Positions 33,729 to 41,947 of a stretch of DNA of 49,814 bases are shown here, piece by piece. The notes beneath the pieces were generated by a model. It saw nothing but the letters and a program-made list of their open reading frames with translations. It was not told where the DNA came from and did not search any database. Position numbers and translations under genes: made by a program. This DNA comes from Clostridiales bacterium Firm_16. GTDB lineage: Bacteria > Bacillota > Clostridia > Saccharofermentanales > Saccharofermentanaceae. The number at the start of each line of letters is the position of its first letter. Positions within the stretch are counted from its first letter, which is position 1. The stretch lies in assembly GCA_001604185.1 (NCBI GenBank), contig LVAV01000096.1, forward strand, positions 1 to 49,814, read 5' to 3'.

Positions 33729-35159
33729 ATGGCAAAGGCGCTAAAGGACATTCAAGAACTGATCAGGAGCAAGGGCATCAAGATCGTGGATTTCAAGTTG
33801 ACGGACATCGACGGAAGATGGCGTCATCTGGCGATCCCAGCAGAGAGGCTGACAGAAAGCACGATGGAGCATGGCATCGGTTTTGACGGAAGTAACTACG
33901 GTTACGCCCCGGTGGAGAACAGCGACATGGTTTTCATTCCGGTGCTGGATTCGGCGGTCATCGACCCCTACTGCGAAGTGCCGACGCTTTCCATGATCGG
34001 AGATGTCCGCGTCATCGCACTGCCGGAGAACAAACCTTTCGACCAGTACCCGAGAAACGTGGCGATCCGCGCCCTGGAGTACATGAAGGAACAGGGCATC
34101 GCGGACCAGATGATCATCGGACCCGAATACGAATTCTATCTTTTTGACAAGGTTCAGTACAACACCGATTACTACAACATGTTCACCAGCATCTACACGT
34201 CCCAGGCGGGCTACGCGGCGGGCGAGGTGGACAACAATAACGGCTATCAGGTGCAGCCCGGTGCCGGCTACCACAACTCCCTTCCGACGGACATCCGTAA
34301 TGACGTGCGAAGCCGTATGTGTCTGGCCCTCGAGGACTGGGGCGTGAAGGTCAAGTACCATCACCCGGAGGTCGGCGGCAGTGGTCAGATGGAGATCGAG
34401 GTCGAGCTGGGCGACATGCTGGAACTGGCGGACGGAACCATGACTGCCAAGTACGTAATCAAGAACGAAGCCGTGCAGGAAGGCATCACCGCGACTTTCA
34501 TGCCGAAGCCTCTGGCAGCCGAAGCAGGCAGCGGAATGCACGTACACATGCTTTTGCGTAAAGACGGCAAACCGATCTTCTATGACGAGAACGGGTACGC
34601 CCAGTTAAGCGAGCAGGCCCACTGGTTCATGGGTGGCCTTCTGACCCACGCCCGCGCCATCTGCGCCATCACGAACCCGTCGACCAACTCTTACAAGCGC
34701 CTGATCCCGGGCTTTGAGGCGCCGGTGACCATCGGCTACGCCATGAGTAACCGTAGCGCCGTCATCCGTATTCCTGCCTATGCAAAAACTCCGGACGCGA
34801 AGCGTTTCGAACTTCGTAATCCGGATGCTACGTGTAATCCGTACTACGCATATGCCGCGATCCTGATGGCCGGTCTGGACGGTATCAAGAACAAGATCGA
34901 TCCACATGCTCACGGCTGGGGACCGTTCGACTGCAATCTTTATAATCTTCCGGAGGAGGAGAAGGCGAAACTTACAGGCCTTCCGGCAACTCTGGACGAG
35001 GCTATCGCGGCACTGGAGCAGGATCACGACTTCCTGACCGCCGGCGGTGTGTTCCCGGAGAGATTGCTGCAGCAGCTCATCGCCCGTAACCGCAAGGTGG
35101 CGGACAAGATCACTCGCCAGCCCCATCCGATGGAGTTCGCGATGTATTATGATTTATAA
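33729..35159 (+). CDS. glnA: Type I glutamine synthetase
   Basis: Dodecameric cytoplasmic enzyme forming glutamine from glutamate, ammonia and ATP; 476 residues. Motifs: FDGSNYGYAPVENSDM, IGPEYEFYLFD (metal-binding Glu), HHPEVGGSGQMEIEV, AGSGMHVHM (His of the metal site), NPSTNSYKRLIPGFEAP and NRSAVIRIP. Length and the loop NLYNLPEEE (Y405), equal in place to the adenylylated Tyr of enterobacterial GlnA, suggest the beta subtype rather than the shorter alpha subtype common in Bacillota. No adenylyltransferase or PII gene is nearby. AGGAGG stands 9 bases before ATG. The 177 bp upstream are GC-rich, then AT-rich, with no recognised riboswitch. Confidence 0.95.
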   Translation: MAKALKDIQELIRSKGIKIVDFKLTDIDGRWRHLAIPAERLTESTMEHGIGFDGSNYGYAPVENSDMVFIPVLDSAVIDPYCEVPTLSMIGDVRVIALPENKPFDQYPRNVAIRALEYMKEQGIADQMIIGPEYEFYLFDKVQYNTDYYNMFTSIYTSQAGYAAGEVDNNNGYQVQPGAGYHNSLPTDIRNDVRSRMCLALEDWGVKVKYHHPEVGGSGQMEIEVELGDMLELADGTMTAKYVIKNEAVQEGITATFMPKPLAAEAGSGMHVHMLLRKDGKPIFYDENGYAQLSEQAHWFMGGLLTHARAICAITNPSTNSYKRLIPGFEAPVTIGYAMSNRSAVIRIPAYAKTPDAKRFELRNPDATCNPYYAYAAILMAGLDGIKNKIDPHAHGWGPFDCNLYNLPEEEKAKLTGLPATLDEAIAALEQDHDFLTAGGVFPERLLQQLIARNRKVADKITRQPHPMEFAMYYDL

Positions 35160-35318
35160 TATTGTGCGGGGCGGGCCGCGTGGCCTTCGGGTCAGCGCTT
35201 CGCTCCGCACACGCGCCGTGCGCTAAGTGATTCGGTCACCCGGCCACGCCGCGCGAAACCTGCGTCCGGCAGGGGCTTCGGCCGCGCCGCGCGCAATCTA
35301 TAACCGACAGGGGAGACT

Positions 35319-36011
35319 ATGGAATACAACATCCTGATCATCGACGACGACCGTGATCTGCACTTCGTGATCGCAGACATGCTCGAAGGCTACGGATACA
35401 AAGTGACCAGTGCTTTTGACGCGGAAGAGGCCTTCGACCTCTTATCCAAGAGCGCTTTTCACCTGATCCTGCTGGACATCAATCTGCCGGACAGCGACGG
35501 CTTCGCTTTGTGCAAAGAACTGCGCAAAGTGTCCACGGTGCCGGTGATTTTTGCCAGTGCGCGCACGGCCGAGAACGACCGCATCAGCGGCTACGAGATC
35601 GGCGGCGACGACTACCTGCCGAAGCCGTATTCCATGAAAGAACTGCTTGTCCGCGTGCAGGCGCTTCTGCGTCGGACCTACGGTTTCTCCGAGGAGGAGA
35701 AGACCCTGGCCTTCGGAAATATCGTGGTAAATATCACGTCCCGTTCCGTGACCAAAAACGGCGTGCCCGTGAATCTTTCACTTCGTGAATTCGACCTTCT
35801 CGCTTTCTTGTGTGAGCACAAGAATCAGGCCATGCCGAAGGAAAAAATCTTGACCTCGGTGTGGGGGGCTTTCATGACTTCGGAGGCCTCGACCCTGACG
35901 GTGCATATCCGCTGGCTGCGGGAGAAACTGGAAGACGATCCCGCGGATCCGAAGTTCATCAAGACCGTGTACAAAGTCGGCTATATGCTGGAGGTGCCCG
36001 AGGATGCGTAA
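35319..36011 (+). CDS. OmpR-family response regulator
   Basis: A 230-residue DNA-binding regulator. The receiver domain has IIDDDRDL (acidic pocket), LILLDINLPDSDGF with the phospho-acceptor D53, and LPKPYS with K102. The C-terminal winged helix (about 130-228) ends in TLTVHIRWLREKLEDDP and TVYKVGYMLE, as in OmpR/PhoB. It overlaps the downstream kinase gene by 8 bp, so the two are one operon. Targets unknown. The start follows GGGGAG. Confidence 0.93.
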   Translation: MEYNILIIDDDRDLHFVIADMLEGYGYKVTSAFDAEEAFDLLSKSAFHLILLDINLPDSDGFALCKELRKVSTVPVIFASARTAENDRISGYEIGGDDYLPKPYSMKELLVRVQALLRRTYGFSEEEKTLAFGNIVVNITSRSVTKNGVPVNLSLREFDLLAFLCEHKNQAMPKEKILTSVWGAFMTSEASTLTVHIRWLREKLEDDPADPKFIKTVYKVGYMLEVPEDA

Positions 36012-37248
36012 ACGGGTGCTCGGCTTTTTCGTATTTATCCTCATCGTGGTGGTGGCGACGACGCTGATCACGTATTTTGCCACGGAGAAAAACGAGGGGG
36101 AGAACGCGCAGCTTCAGCTGGTGGAGATCAACGAGATCGAGAAACTGATGGAGGAAGGCGACTCCGCGAAGGCGTCGCAAAAACTCTCTGATTATTCGGA
36201 TTCGATTCGCCGGAACATGGAGTCCGCCGAGAGAAATCCCTACATCCTGGTGGTGGGTGGAATCGCTGCGCTCCTCGTGATCGCGGCGGGAGTTTTTGTA
36301 TATGCGACGGTGATCCGGCCGCTGAATAAGATCTCAAAATTCACGGCGGAGATCGCCCGAGGCAACACCGATATTCCGCTGGAGTACGACCGCGGCAGCG
36401 AGGTGGGCGAGTTCTCCTGGGCCTTCGACAGCATGCGCCACGAGCTGCGCAAGGCGCGGGCCGCGGAGAAAGAGGCTATTGAGAATAATAAGACTGTCAT
36501 TGCCACGCTTTCCCACGACATCAAGACCCCGATCGCGTCCATTCGCGCGTACACCGAGGGCCTCGAAGCGAACCTCGACAGCTCGCCCGAGAAACGGGCC
36601 AAATATCTTCAGGTCATCATGCGCAAAAGCGACGAAGTCAGTAAGGTCACGGACGATCTGCTGCTTCATTCGCTGTCTGATATGAACCGCTTACAGGTCG
36701 AACTCCAGACACTCGACGTCAGAGTTTTTACCGAGTCCGCGGTAAAAGATCTGGACCCCGACGGGAAGGATGTTTCCTTTTCTGCGGCCGGGGCAGGCGG
36801 CGCCAGCGGCCTTGTGGGTGACGCCAGCGGCTCGGGCAACGCGACTCGGGCGGGTGCGGCTTGCATTGTTCGCGCCGACCCTGATCGTCTGCTGCAGTGC
36901 CTGGAAAATCTCGTGACCAACGCGCGGAAATACGCGGGCAGCCGCATCGAAGTGTATCTCGAACGCTCGGGTGCGCAGACTGGAAAAGTCGGCGACGACG
37001 CAGACGCGCGTGTTGGTGGCAATCAGGTGGCGATCTGCGTGAAGGACTTCGGAAAGGGAATCCCGGACGAGGACCTGCCGTTTATCTTCGACAAATTCTA
37101 TCGCGGCCACAATCACGGCGGCCAGCCGGGCTCCGGCCTCGGCCTCTACATCGTAAAGTATCTCATGACCCAGATGAACGGCGACATTCTTCTGTCGAAC
37201 CGGCCCGACGGCCTCCTGGCCAAGCTCGTGCTGCCAGTAGAAGAGTGA
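36004..37248 (+). CDS. HAMP-containing sensor histidine kinase
   Basis: Membrane sensor of 414 residues, partner of the upstream regulator. A first helix (LGFFVFILIVVVATTLITYF), a short extracytoplasmic stretch, a second helix (ILVVGGIAALLVIAAGVFVY), a HAMP linker (RPLNKISKFTAEIARGNTDIPL), the H-box LSHDIKTPIASIRAY (H171), the N-box ENLVTNARKYAG, and GKGIPDEDLPFIFDKFYRG and GSGLGLYIVKYL. The ATPase domain carries two odd low-complexity insertions rich in Gly, Ala and Ser (near SAAGAGGASGLVGDASGSG and QTGKVGDDADARVGG). The small sensor region (about 55 residues) leaves the signal unknown. GGAGGTG is the ribosome site. Confidence 0.93.
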   Translation: MRKRVLGFFVFILIVVVATTLITYFATEKNEGENAQLQLVEINEIEKLMEEGDSAKASQKLSDYSDSIRRNMESAERNPYILVVGGIAALLVIAAGVFVYATVIRPLNKISKFTAEIARGNTDIPLEYDRGSEVGEFSWAFDSMRHELRKARAAEKEAIENNKTVIATLSHDIKTPIASIRAYTEGLEANLDSSPEKRAKYLQVIMRKSDEVSKVTDDLLLHSLSDMNRLQVELQTLDVRVFTESAVKDLDPDGKDVSFSAAGAGGASGLVGDASGSGNATRAGAACIVRADPDRLLQCLENLVTNARKYAGSRIEVYLERSGAQTGKVGDDADARVGGNQVAICVKDFGKGIPDEDLPFIFDKFYRGHNHGGQPGSGLGLYIVKYLMTQMNGDILLSNRPDGLLAKLVLPVEE

Positions 37249-37249
37249 C

Positions 37250-37443
37250 TTCGGTTTATTTTCTCGATTTGTTGTTTTGTGCTGAAGAATTGCGGTCAAA
37301 TTTCGGTTTAAAACGAAAAAGTTTGTTTCTGAACCGAAATATTTAGGCCTGACTTCGGTTTATATTCTCACTTTTGAATTCCACGCCGAAAAAACGCATC
37401 AAAACTTCGGCGCAAATCGAAGAAGTTTGTTTCTAAACCGAAA
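37250..37443. repeat. Array D: alternating arms at a 52-bp pitch
   Basis: TTCGGTTT or its variants occur at 37250, 37302, 37354 and 37406 (TTCGGCGC in the last), exactly 52 bp apart. Between them lie inverse arms: CTGAAG near 37282, AACCGAAA at 37332, GCCGAAA near 37385 and AACCGAAA at 37436. The array thus alternates plus and minus arms, and reads also as a 104-bp tandem duplication (GACTTCGGTTTAT at 37247 and 37351). The rest of 37444-37541 holds only a promoter. Confidence 0.85.
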
Positions 37444-37488
37444 TGCGTTTCGACCGCAATCTGTGTGTGCCAAACCGCGCGTGTGTCA

Positions 37489-37497
37489 TGTTATAAT
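37489..37497 (+). promoter_or_regulatory. Extended -10 promoter of the zinc-ribbon membrane protein gene
   Basis: TGTTATAAT: perfect -10 at 37492-37497 with TGn extension, identical to the promoter at 11211-11219, 45 bp before the start codon. Confidence 0.6.
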
Positions 37498-37541
37498 CAA
37501 TCTGTACACGGGGGATTGATGTTTCTTTGAGGGGTGACAAA

Positions 37542-39023
37542 ATGCCGAACCTTTGCAAAACTTGTGGACAGCCTTTGGAGCTGGATTCTTTCACCGGCCG
37601 CATGCTCTGCACCGCCTGCGGAAGTTCTTTTCGCAAAGAAGATTTTGACGATGTGGATCTGGCCGCGGCCGAACTCGAGGACGCGCCGTTGGAACCCGCG
37701 CCTGCCGAGGCGCCCGTACTTGCCGAAACAGCCGCATCGCCCGCGTTTGTGAGTGACGCAACGCTGGACGAGGAGCACTCGTTTGCAAGTGGCGAAGCGC
37801 CTGCTGAAATGTCCCGCGCGACTGTAGATCTGACCGACACCGCGCGTGAATATATCGAGAGCAATCTTTATGCCTGCGGGAACTGCGGCGGGACCTTCGC
37901 TTTCCATGGCGGGGAGGAACCGGCGGGGTGCGTGTACTGCGGAAGTAGTGACGTGGTGATGCAGAAGACCGTGAAGCAAGAGCGCCCGGAGTTTATCCTG
38001 CCTTTTCGGATTTCGAGAAACGAGGCGGCGCAGAAGATCAACGAGACTTTCGTGAATGTGCCTTTCGCGCCAAAAGAACTGAGAAAAGTGGCTGCGAGCA
38101 GTCTGCAGGGGCTGTATGTTCCGTACTGGATCGTGGACGCGAAGATCAGCGAGACCATGGTCATCAGATGGACAAGCAGCCAGGGCGGAAGCGCCTACCA
38201 TCTCGGCGTCAGCGGTACGCTCGACCTCAAGAACTTCCCGATCGAAGCCAGCAAAGATCTGGCGGACTCCATCAGCGAAAAACTCGAGCCCTTCGACTTC
38301 GAAGACCTGAATCTTTTCGACGAGAAATACCTGGAAGGCTGTTATTCCACCGCCTCCGACATCACCTACGGAGACCTGGACGACCAGGCCAAGATCCGGA
38401 CGAAGAAAGTTTTTGAACAACTGGCGCTGCAACAGTGTTCGTCATCGGAGAAGATCATCAAGAGTTCCTTCTGCAACACCGCAGTCGATCCGGACGTCAA
38501 GTATGCTTTGCTTCCTGTGTGGGTCGCGTCCTATGAATACGAAGGGGAGACCCATACGATCCTTCTTAATGGAACGACGGGGAGAAAAGTAGTTTGCGGA
38601 CTCCCGATGAAGAGAAAATCCTTCGCCATGACAGTGGTCCTTGCAAGCATTCTTGCGTCGATCCTGGCATCGGGACTGGGATTTCTTCTTTGTAAAGTGT
38701 TCAATCTTCCGATCCTGTTTATGCTCGGCGTGACCGTGGCATTCTCATACTGTATGTATACTTTTACCGATGATTCATTCAGTAATTCGAGCGTATCCAA
38801 GCCTACGAGGATCGCGTTCTGCTCGATACTTGTTTTGCTTGTTCTTGTTGTAGGAATGGTGAAGGAAAAGGCCACGGTCTCGTCGATGTTTATACTTACT
38901 CCTATGCTGGGAGTCATCATGATGTACTACGGGATCCGTAAGATCAGAAAGCACATGTCCTATCAGAAACAGATGAAGGCAGCGAACCCGTTCGCTTTTA
39001 TGAATAAGCGGAAGGAGAAATAA
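37542..39023 (+). CDS. Zinc-ribbon membrane protein of unknown function
   Basis: A 493-residue protein. The N-terminus has a TFIIB-like zinc ribbon, CKTC (C5, C8) and CTAC (C23, C26). An acidic, Ala/Pro-rich linker follows, then a second ribbon ACGNCGG and GCVYCGSS (about 112-135). A middle domain (ILPFRISRNEAAQKINETF, LYVPYWIVDAKI, LLPVWVASYEYEG) resembles that of other ribbon-containing membrane proteins of Clostridia. The C-terminus has four hydrophobic helices (about 340-460) and a basic end. It is likely membrane-anchored with the ribbons in the cytoplasm. The start at 37542 follows GAGGGGTGAC. The small membrane gene after it begins 2 bp past its stop. Confidence 0.75.
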   Translation: MPNLCKTCGQPLELDSFTGRMLCTACGSSFRKEDFDDVDLAAAELEDAPLEPAPAEAPVLAETAASPAFVSDATLDEEHSFASGEAPAEMSRATVDLTDTAREYIESNLYACGNCGGTFAFHGGEEPAGCVYCGSSDVVMQKTVKQERPEFILPFRISRNEAAQKINETFVNVPFAPKELRKVAASSLQGLYVPYWIVDAKISETMVIRWTSSQGGSAYHLGVSGTLDLKNFPIEASKDLADSISEKLEPFDFEDLNLFDEKYLEGCYSTASDITYGDLDDQAKIRTKKVFEQLALQQCSSSEKIIKSSFCNTAVDPDVKYALLPVWVASYEYEGETHTILLNGTTGRKVVCGLPMKRKSFAMTVVLASILASILASGLGFLLCKVFNLPILFMLGVTVAFSYCMYTFTDDSFSNSSVSKPTRIAFCSILVLLVLVVGMVKEKATVSSMFILTPMLGVIMMYYGIRKIRKHMSYQKQMKAANPFAFMNKRKEK

Positions 39024-39025
39024 TT

Positions 39026-39325
39026 ATGGACTGGATAACGATCATATTGATCATCGTATGCGGAATATCCGTCGGTGTCGGCCTCGTTGTGACGATTTTC
39101 GGCAATAAACTGGAGAAATCAGAATACAGAAAGATCGAGGGAGACGCCGCTCCCCAGTATTCGGAGGGCCTGAACCTACATAAAAGAACTCTCCTGAATA
39201 GAGATGCCGATCCGCAGGATTTTCTCACACGGAACTTCGTGCCTCTGAAGAAAGATGCGATCTTCTCAGAACGCAACGAACAGGTAAAAAGACCGGAAAT
39301 CAAAGAAGAGGATTATGAAGAATAA
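39026..39325 (+). CDS. Small single-span membrane protein
   Basis: A 99-residue protein with one N-terminal helix (ITIILIIVCGISVGVGLVVTIF) and a charged, hydrophilic rest ending in KRPEIKEEDYEE. It starts 2 bp after the zinc-ribbon gene, with AAGGAG 8 bases upstream inside that gene, so the two are coupled. The family was not recognised. No terminator is visible after it; the following 280 bp are the leader region of the peptide cassette. Confidence 0.65.
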   Translation: MDWITIILIIVCGISVGVGLVVTIFGNKLEKSEYRKIEGDAAPQYSEGLNLHKRTLLNRDADPQDFLTRNFVPLKKDAIFSERNEQVKRPEIKEEDYEE

Positions 39326-39422
39326 TCCCGATATTTGAGGCAAAAACAGCATTCTAAACGCAGTTCTTACCAGCATAATCTGTAGAAATGTAAAATTCTC
39401 AATGGATTTTTTAATTGAGTTG

Positions 39423-39431
39423 TGATAAAAT
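39423..39431 (+). promoter_or_regulatory. Possible extended -10 promoter of the RiPP-type cassette
   Basis: TGATAAAAT: TGn extension and TAAAAT (39426-39431), one base from TATAAT. No good -35. The leader would be about 170 bases to the first radical SAM gene, and contains a strong ribosome site and a small open frame. Confidence 0.4.
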
Positions 39432-39558
39432 CTTTTACAGGTGTGTTGGTGTGGTACTGTAGCTTTTTGACGCATTCCCTTTTTAGACATCTTTGGTGCT
39501 GCAGCGTAGCAAAATCACCTCTTTTTTCTGAATGAAAGGAAGAAGGAGGTTTATTTTT

Positions 39559-39612
39559 GTGCGCCTTCATGCCGGATTGAACAGATTGAATCGTCCGGAG
39601 GGTAACCGATGA
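39559..39612 (+). CDS. Putative 17-codon leader peptide coupled to the first radical SAM gene
   Basis: GTG at 39559 stands 9 bases after AGAAGGAGG (39541-39549), one of the strongest ribosome sites in the window, and opens a frame of 17 codons (MRLHAGLNRLNRPEGNR) whose TGA overlaps the ATG of the radical SAM gene (ATGA at 39609-39612). A ribosome ending here would reach the next start, which also has its own GGAGG. This suggests translational coupling; the peptide itself need not matter. It may be chance. Confidence 0.35.
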   Translation: MRLHAGLNRLNRPEGNR

Positions 39613-40922
39613 GTATTAACTTGCAAGAAGCACGCGAAGCATTAGGTGAGTTTGCAGACAGAAAGATCCGATTCCGGGATCAAGTGCGATTCCTGACCGG
39701 TGAGCGCAAAACGCTTATCGTCAACATGGAAACGCGTTTCAATATGTTCCTGTCCAACGAAGTACTGGACATTTTCCGCGGTGCGGAAAGTGAAGACTAC
39801 ACATATATCCAGCTGGCAGAAGCTGTCCATGAAGATGACCGGGACTATATCTGTGACGTGGTAAAAGAACTGGTGAATCATTATCTGGTGGAGGGAAGTG
39901 TGCCGCCCTTCGACAGTAAATGGGTAGAGATCACACTGGATATCACAGGCCGGTGCAATCTGCGCTGCAAGCACTGCTGCGTATCTGCCGGCGAGAGTAT
40001 AAAGGGCGAGGATCTGTCCACGGAAGAACTGAAAAGTGTCCTCGACAAGATCATCGCATTCGATCCGAAGAAGATCTCACTTTCCGGCGGTGAACCGATG
40101 ATCCGGAAAGATTTCGAGGAGATCGTCACATATATTCATGAGAGGTATTCCGGCCCGCTGGAACTGATGACCAACGGTACTCTCATCACAAGAGAGACAG
40201 CACAGTTTATCGGCAAAAACTTTGCGTCTGTCAGCGTCAGCCTGGACGGGGTCGATGAGGCCACGTGTTCCATCATACGCGGGGCGGGAACTTTTGACGC
40301 ATGCATGAAGGGCATCCGTATCCTGAAGGAAGAAACATCCTGTGAACTTTCTATTTCCATGGTGGTGTGTCAGGAGAACGAGAAATATGTGAAAGATTTT
40401 CACGCTATGGTTCGTGAATTAGGCGCGCATCCGATTGCGCGTACGCTGTCTCCAAGTGAGCGTCTTTCCCGGAATGAGGACTCCATCCATTTTCCTATAC
40501 CGGAGAAACCTCTTTCCGGGGAAGCACTCGCCAAATACCTGGAGGAGTATAAGGAACGGAAGATGCATAAGAAACCGCCGGAGACCTTCTCCTGTCAGGC
40601 GGCAAGAAGACAGTTCGAGATCGATTATGTCGGCGATATCTATCCTTGTCCGGCCTTGATGGACGATGAATTCCTGATGGGAAATATCCGCAGGATCGAT
40701 GACTTCAGCAGATTCATCCTGGAGAAGGAATACGAGAACAGCGACGGCTACAAGAACTTCCGTAAATATCTGCCCTACGAGATCGAGCGCTGCAAAGACT
40801 GCAACAAAAACCTTCTGTGTGGTTCTTGTGTAGCCATGATGCGGGATGAGATGAAAATGGGCACGCTCTTCGATCACTGCGAAGAGAACAAGTGTATCTT
40901 CGACTTATACTGGGAGGACTGA
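39609..40922 (+). CDS. Radical SAM/SPASM peptide maturase with N-terminal PqqD-like recognition domain
   Basis: A 437-residue iron-sulfur enzyme, cytoplasmic, expected to modify the peptide encoded at 41948. Residues about 30-105 (VNMETRFNMFLSNEVLDIF, YICDVVKELVNHYLVEG) have the winged-helix look of the RiPP recognition element (PqqD-like), which would bind the precursor leader. The radical SAM core follows with CNLRCKHC (C116, C120, C123), SGGEPMIR and SVSVSLDG. The C-terminal SPASM-type region has GDIYPCPALM, CKDCNKNLLCGSC and a final CEENKC, enough Cys for auxiliary clusters. It heads the cassette. The type of crosslink (for example Cys thioether) cannot be told from sequence. Confidence 0.88.
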   Translation: MSINLQEAREALGEFADRKIRFRDQVRFLTGERKTLIVNMETRFNMFLSNEVLDIFRGAESEDYTYIQLAEAVHEDDRDYICDVVKELVNHYLVEGSVPPFDSKWVEITLDITGRCNLRCKHCCVSAGESIKGEDLSTEELKSVLDKIIAFDPKKISLSGGEPMIRKDFEEIVTYIHERYSGPLELMTNGTLITRETAQFIGKNFASVSVSLDGVDEATCSIIRGAGTFDACMKGIRILKEETSCELSISMVVCQENEKYVKDFHAMVRELGAHPIARTLSPSERLSRNEDSIHFPIPEKPLSGEALAKYLEEYKERKMHKKPPETFSCQAARRQFEIDYVGDIYPCPALMDDEFLMGNIRRIDDFSRFILEKEYENSDGYKNFRKYLPYEIERCKDCNKNLLCGSCVAMMRDEMKMGTLFDHCEENKCIFDLYWED

Positions 40923-40924
40923 AA

Positions 40925-41902
40925 TTGTTTAATATCTGGGTGACCAATCGCTGCAATCTGAGATGTGATTATTGCTACGAGAAGAACATGAATACTTCTT
41001 GCAAAGATATCAGTTATGATGTCAAAGACCTGATATCTTTCATCGCGAAAAACAACGTCCGTGAAGACGTGAAAGTGAACTTTCACGGAGGTGAGCCACT
41101 GGTGCGCGCTGACCTGGTGAAAACCTTCACAGAAGCGATCCAGAAAGAATTCGAGGACAGTGTTTTTACGATCACGACGAACGGCACGATCCTGAACGAA
41201 GAGATCCTGCAGCTCTTCTATACGTATTTCTCGGAGATCACGATCAGTATCGACGGACCGAAGGAGATCCACGACCGGCATCGTCACGATGCCCATGGTC
41301 AGGGCAGCTTCGACAAGGTCATGCATACCATCGAAGAACTGAGAAAAAAAGACATCGACAACCTTCGTTTCCGCATGACATTTACGCCCGAGAATATCGG
41401 CTGTCTGGCGGATTCGATCATGACGCTTTACGATCTGGGGATCAAGGGTGTCGTTGCGATCCCGGACAGCTTCAGCCCGGATTGGAATGAAGCTCTTCTC
41501 GATGTGTATGTCGAGCAGGTCAAGAGGCTGAGAGCTTTTAAAGAAGAAAAGAAGGATGAGGATATCGAGATCCCGGGAGAGGGGCGACGCCCCAAGGGCC
41601 CGTGTCGTGGCGGTTTCGGGACCTATAACATCAACAGCGATGGCCGCATCTATCCATGTACTTATACCGTAGGAAATGAGAAATACTGCATCGGCGATGT
41701 TGCTTCGGGGATCGATCAGGAGAGACTGCAGGAACTGCAGAAGATGTATACCGATCCGATACCGAAGTGCGGCGACTGCACAGCGAAGAAGTATTGCGAT
41801 TCCTACAGATGCCGTTTCGTAAACGAATGTATAAACGGCGATCCTTTCGCTCCGGTAGGAGCGATATGCGCATTTCTGAATGCGGATTTATTACGTTTGT
41901 AA
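40925..41902 (+). CDS. Second radical SAM/SPASM peptide maturase
   Basis: A 325-residue radical SAM protein lacking a recognition domain, so it probably relies on its neighbour or on a free domain for substrate binding. The cluster motif is CNLRCDYC (C10, C14, C17), then FHGGEPLV and ITISIDGPKEIHDRHR. The SPASM region has IYPCTYT, KCGDCTAKKYCDSYRC and NECINGDPF. The start is most likely TTG at 40925, two bases after the upstream stop and seven after GGGAGG (40912-40917); the earlier in-frame GTG at 40892 has no ribosome site and would overlap the previous gene. Its stop abuts the inverted repeat that brackets the precursor gene. Confidence 0.86.
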   Translation: MFNIWVTNRCNLRCDYCYEKNMNTSCKDISYDVKDLISFIAKNNVREDVKVNFHGGEPLVRADLVKTFTEAIQKEFEDSVFTITTNGTILNEEILQLFYTYFSEITISIDGPKEIHDRHRHDAHGQGSFDKVMHTIEELRKKDIDNLRFRMTFTPENIGCLADSIMTLYDLGIKGVVAIPDSFSPDWNEALLDVYVEQVKRLRAFKEEKKDEDIEIPGEGRRPKGPCRGGFGTYNINSDGRIYPCTYTVGNEKYCIGDVASGIDQERLQELQKMYTDPIPKCGDCTAKKYCDSYRCRFVNECINGDPFAPVGAICAFLNADLLRL

Positions 41903-41918
41903 AAGACAGCCCAACATG
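41901..41918. repeat. Left arm of the inverted repeat bracketing the precursor gene
   Basis: AAAAGACAGCCCAACATG begins inside the stop codon of the second radical SAM gene. Its partner CATGTTGGGCTGCTTTT is at 42290-42306. Twelve base pairs are perfect (CAGCCCAACATG / CATGTTGGGCTG) and AAAAG/CTTTT extends them past a small bulge. The left arm can also form its own small hairpin (AAGACA...TGTCTT). Confidence 0.7.
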
Positions 41919-41947
41919 TCTTACAGGAATATCCAGGAGGTAGAACT

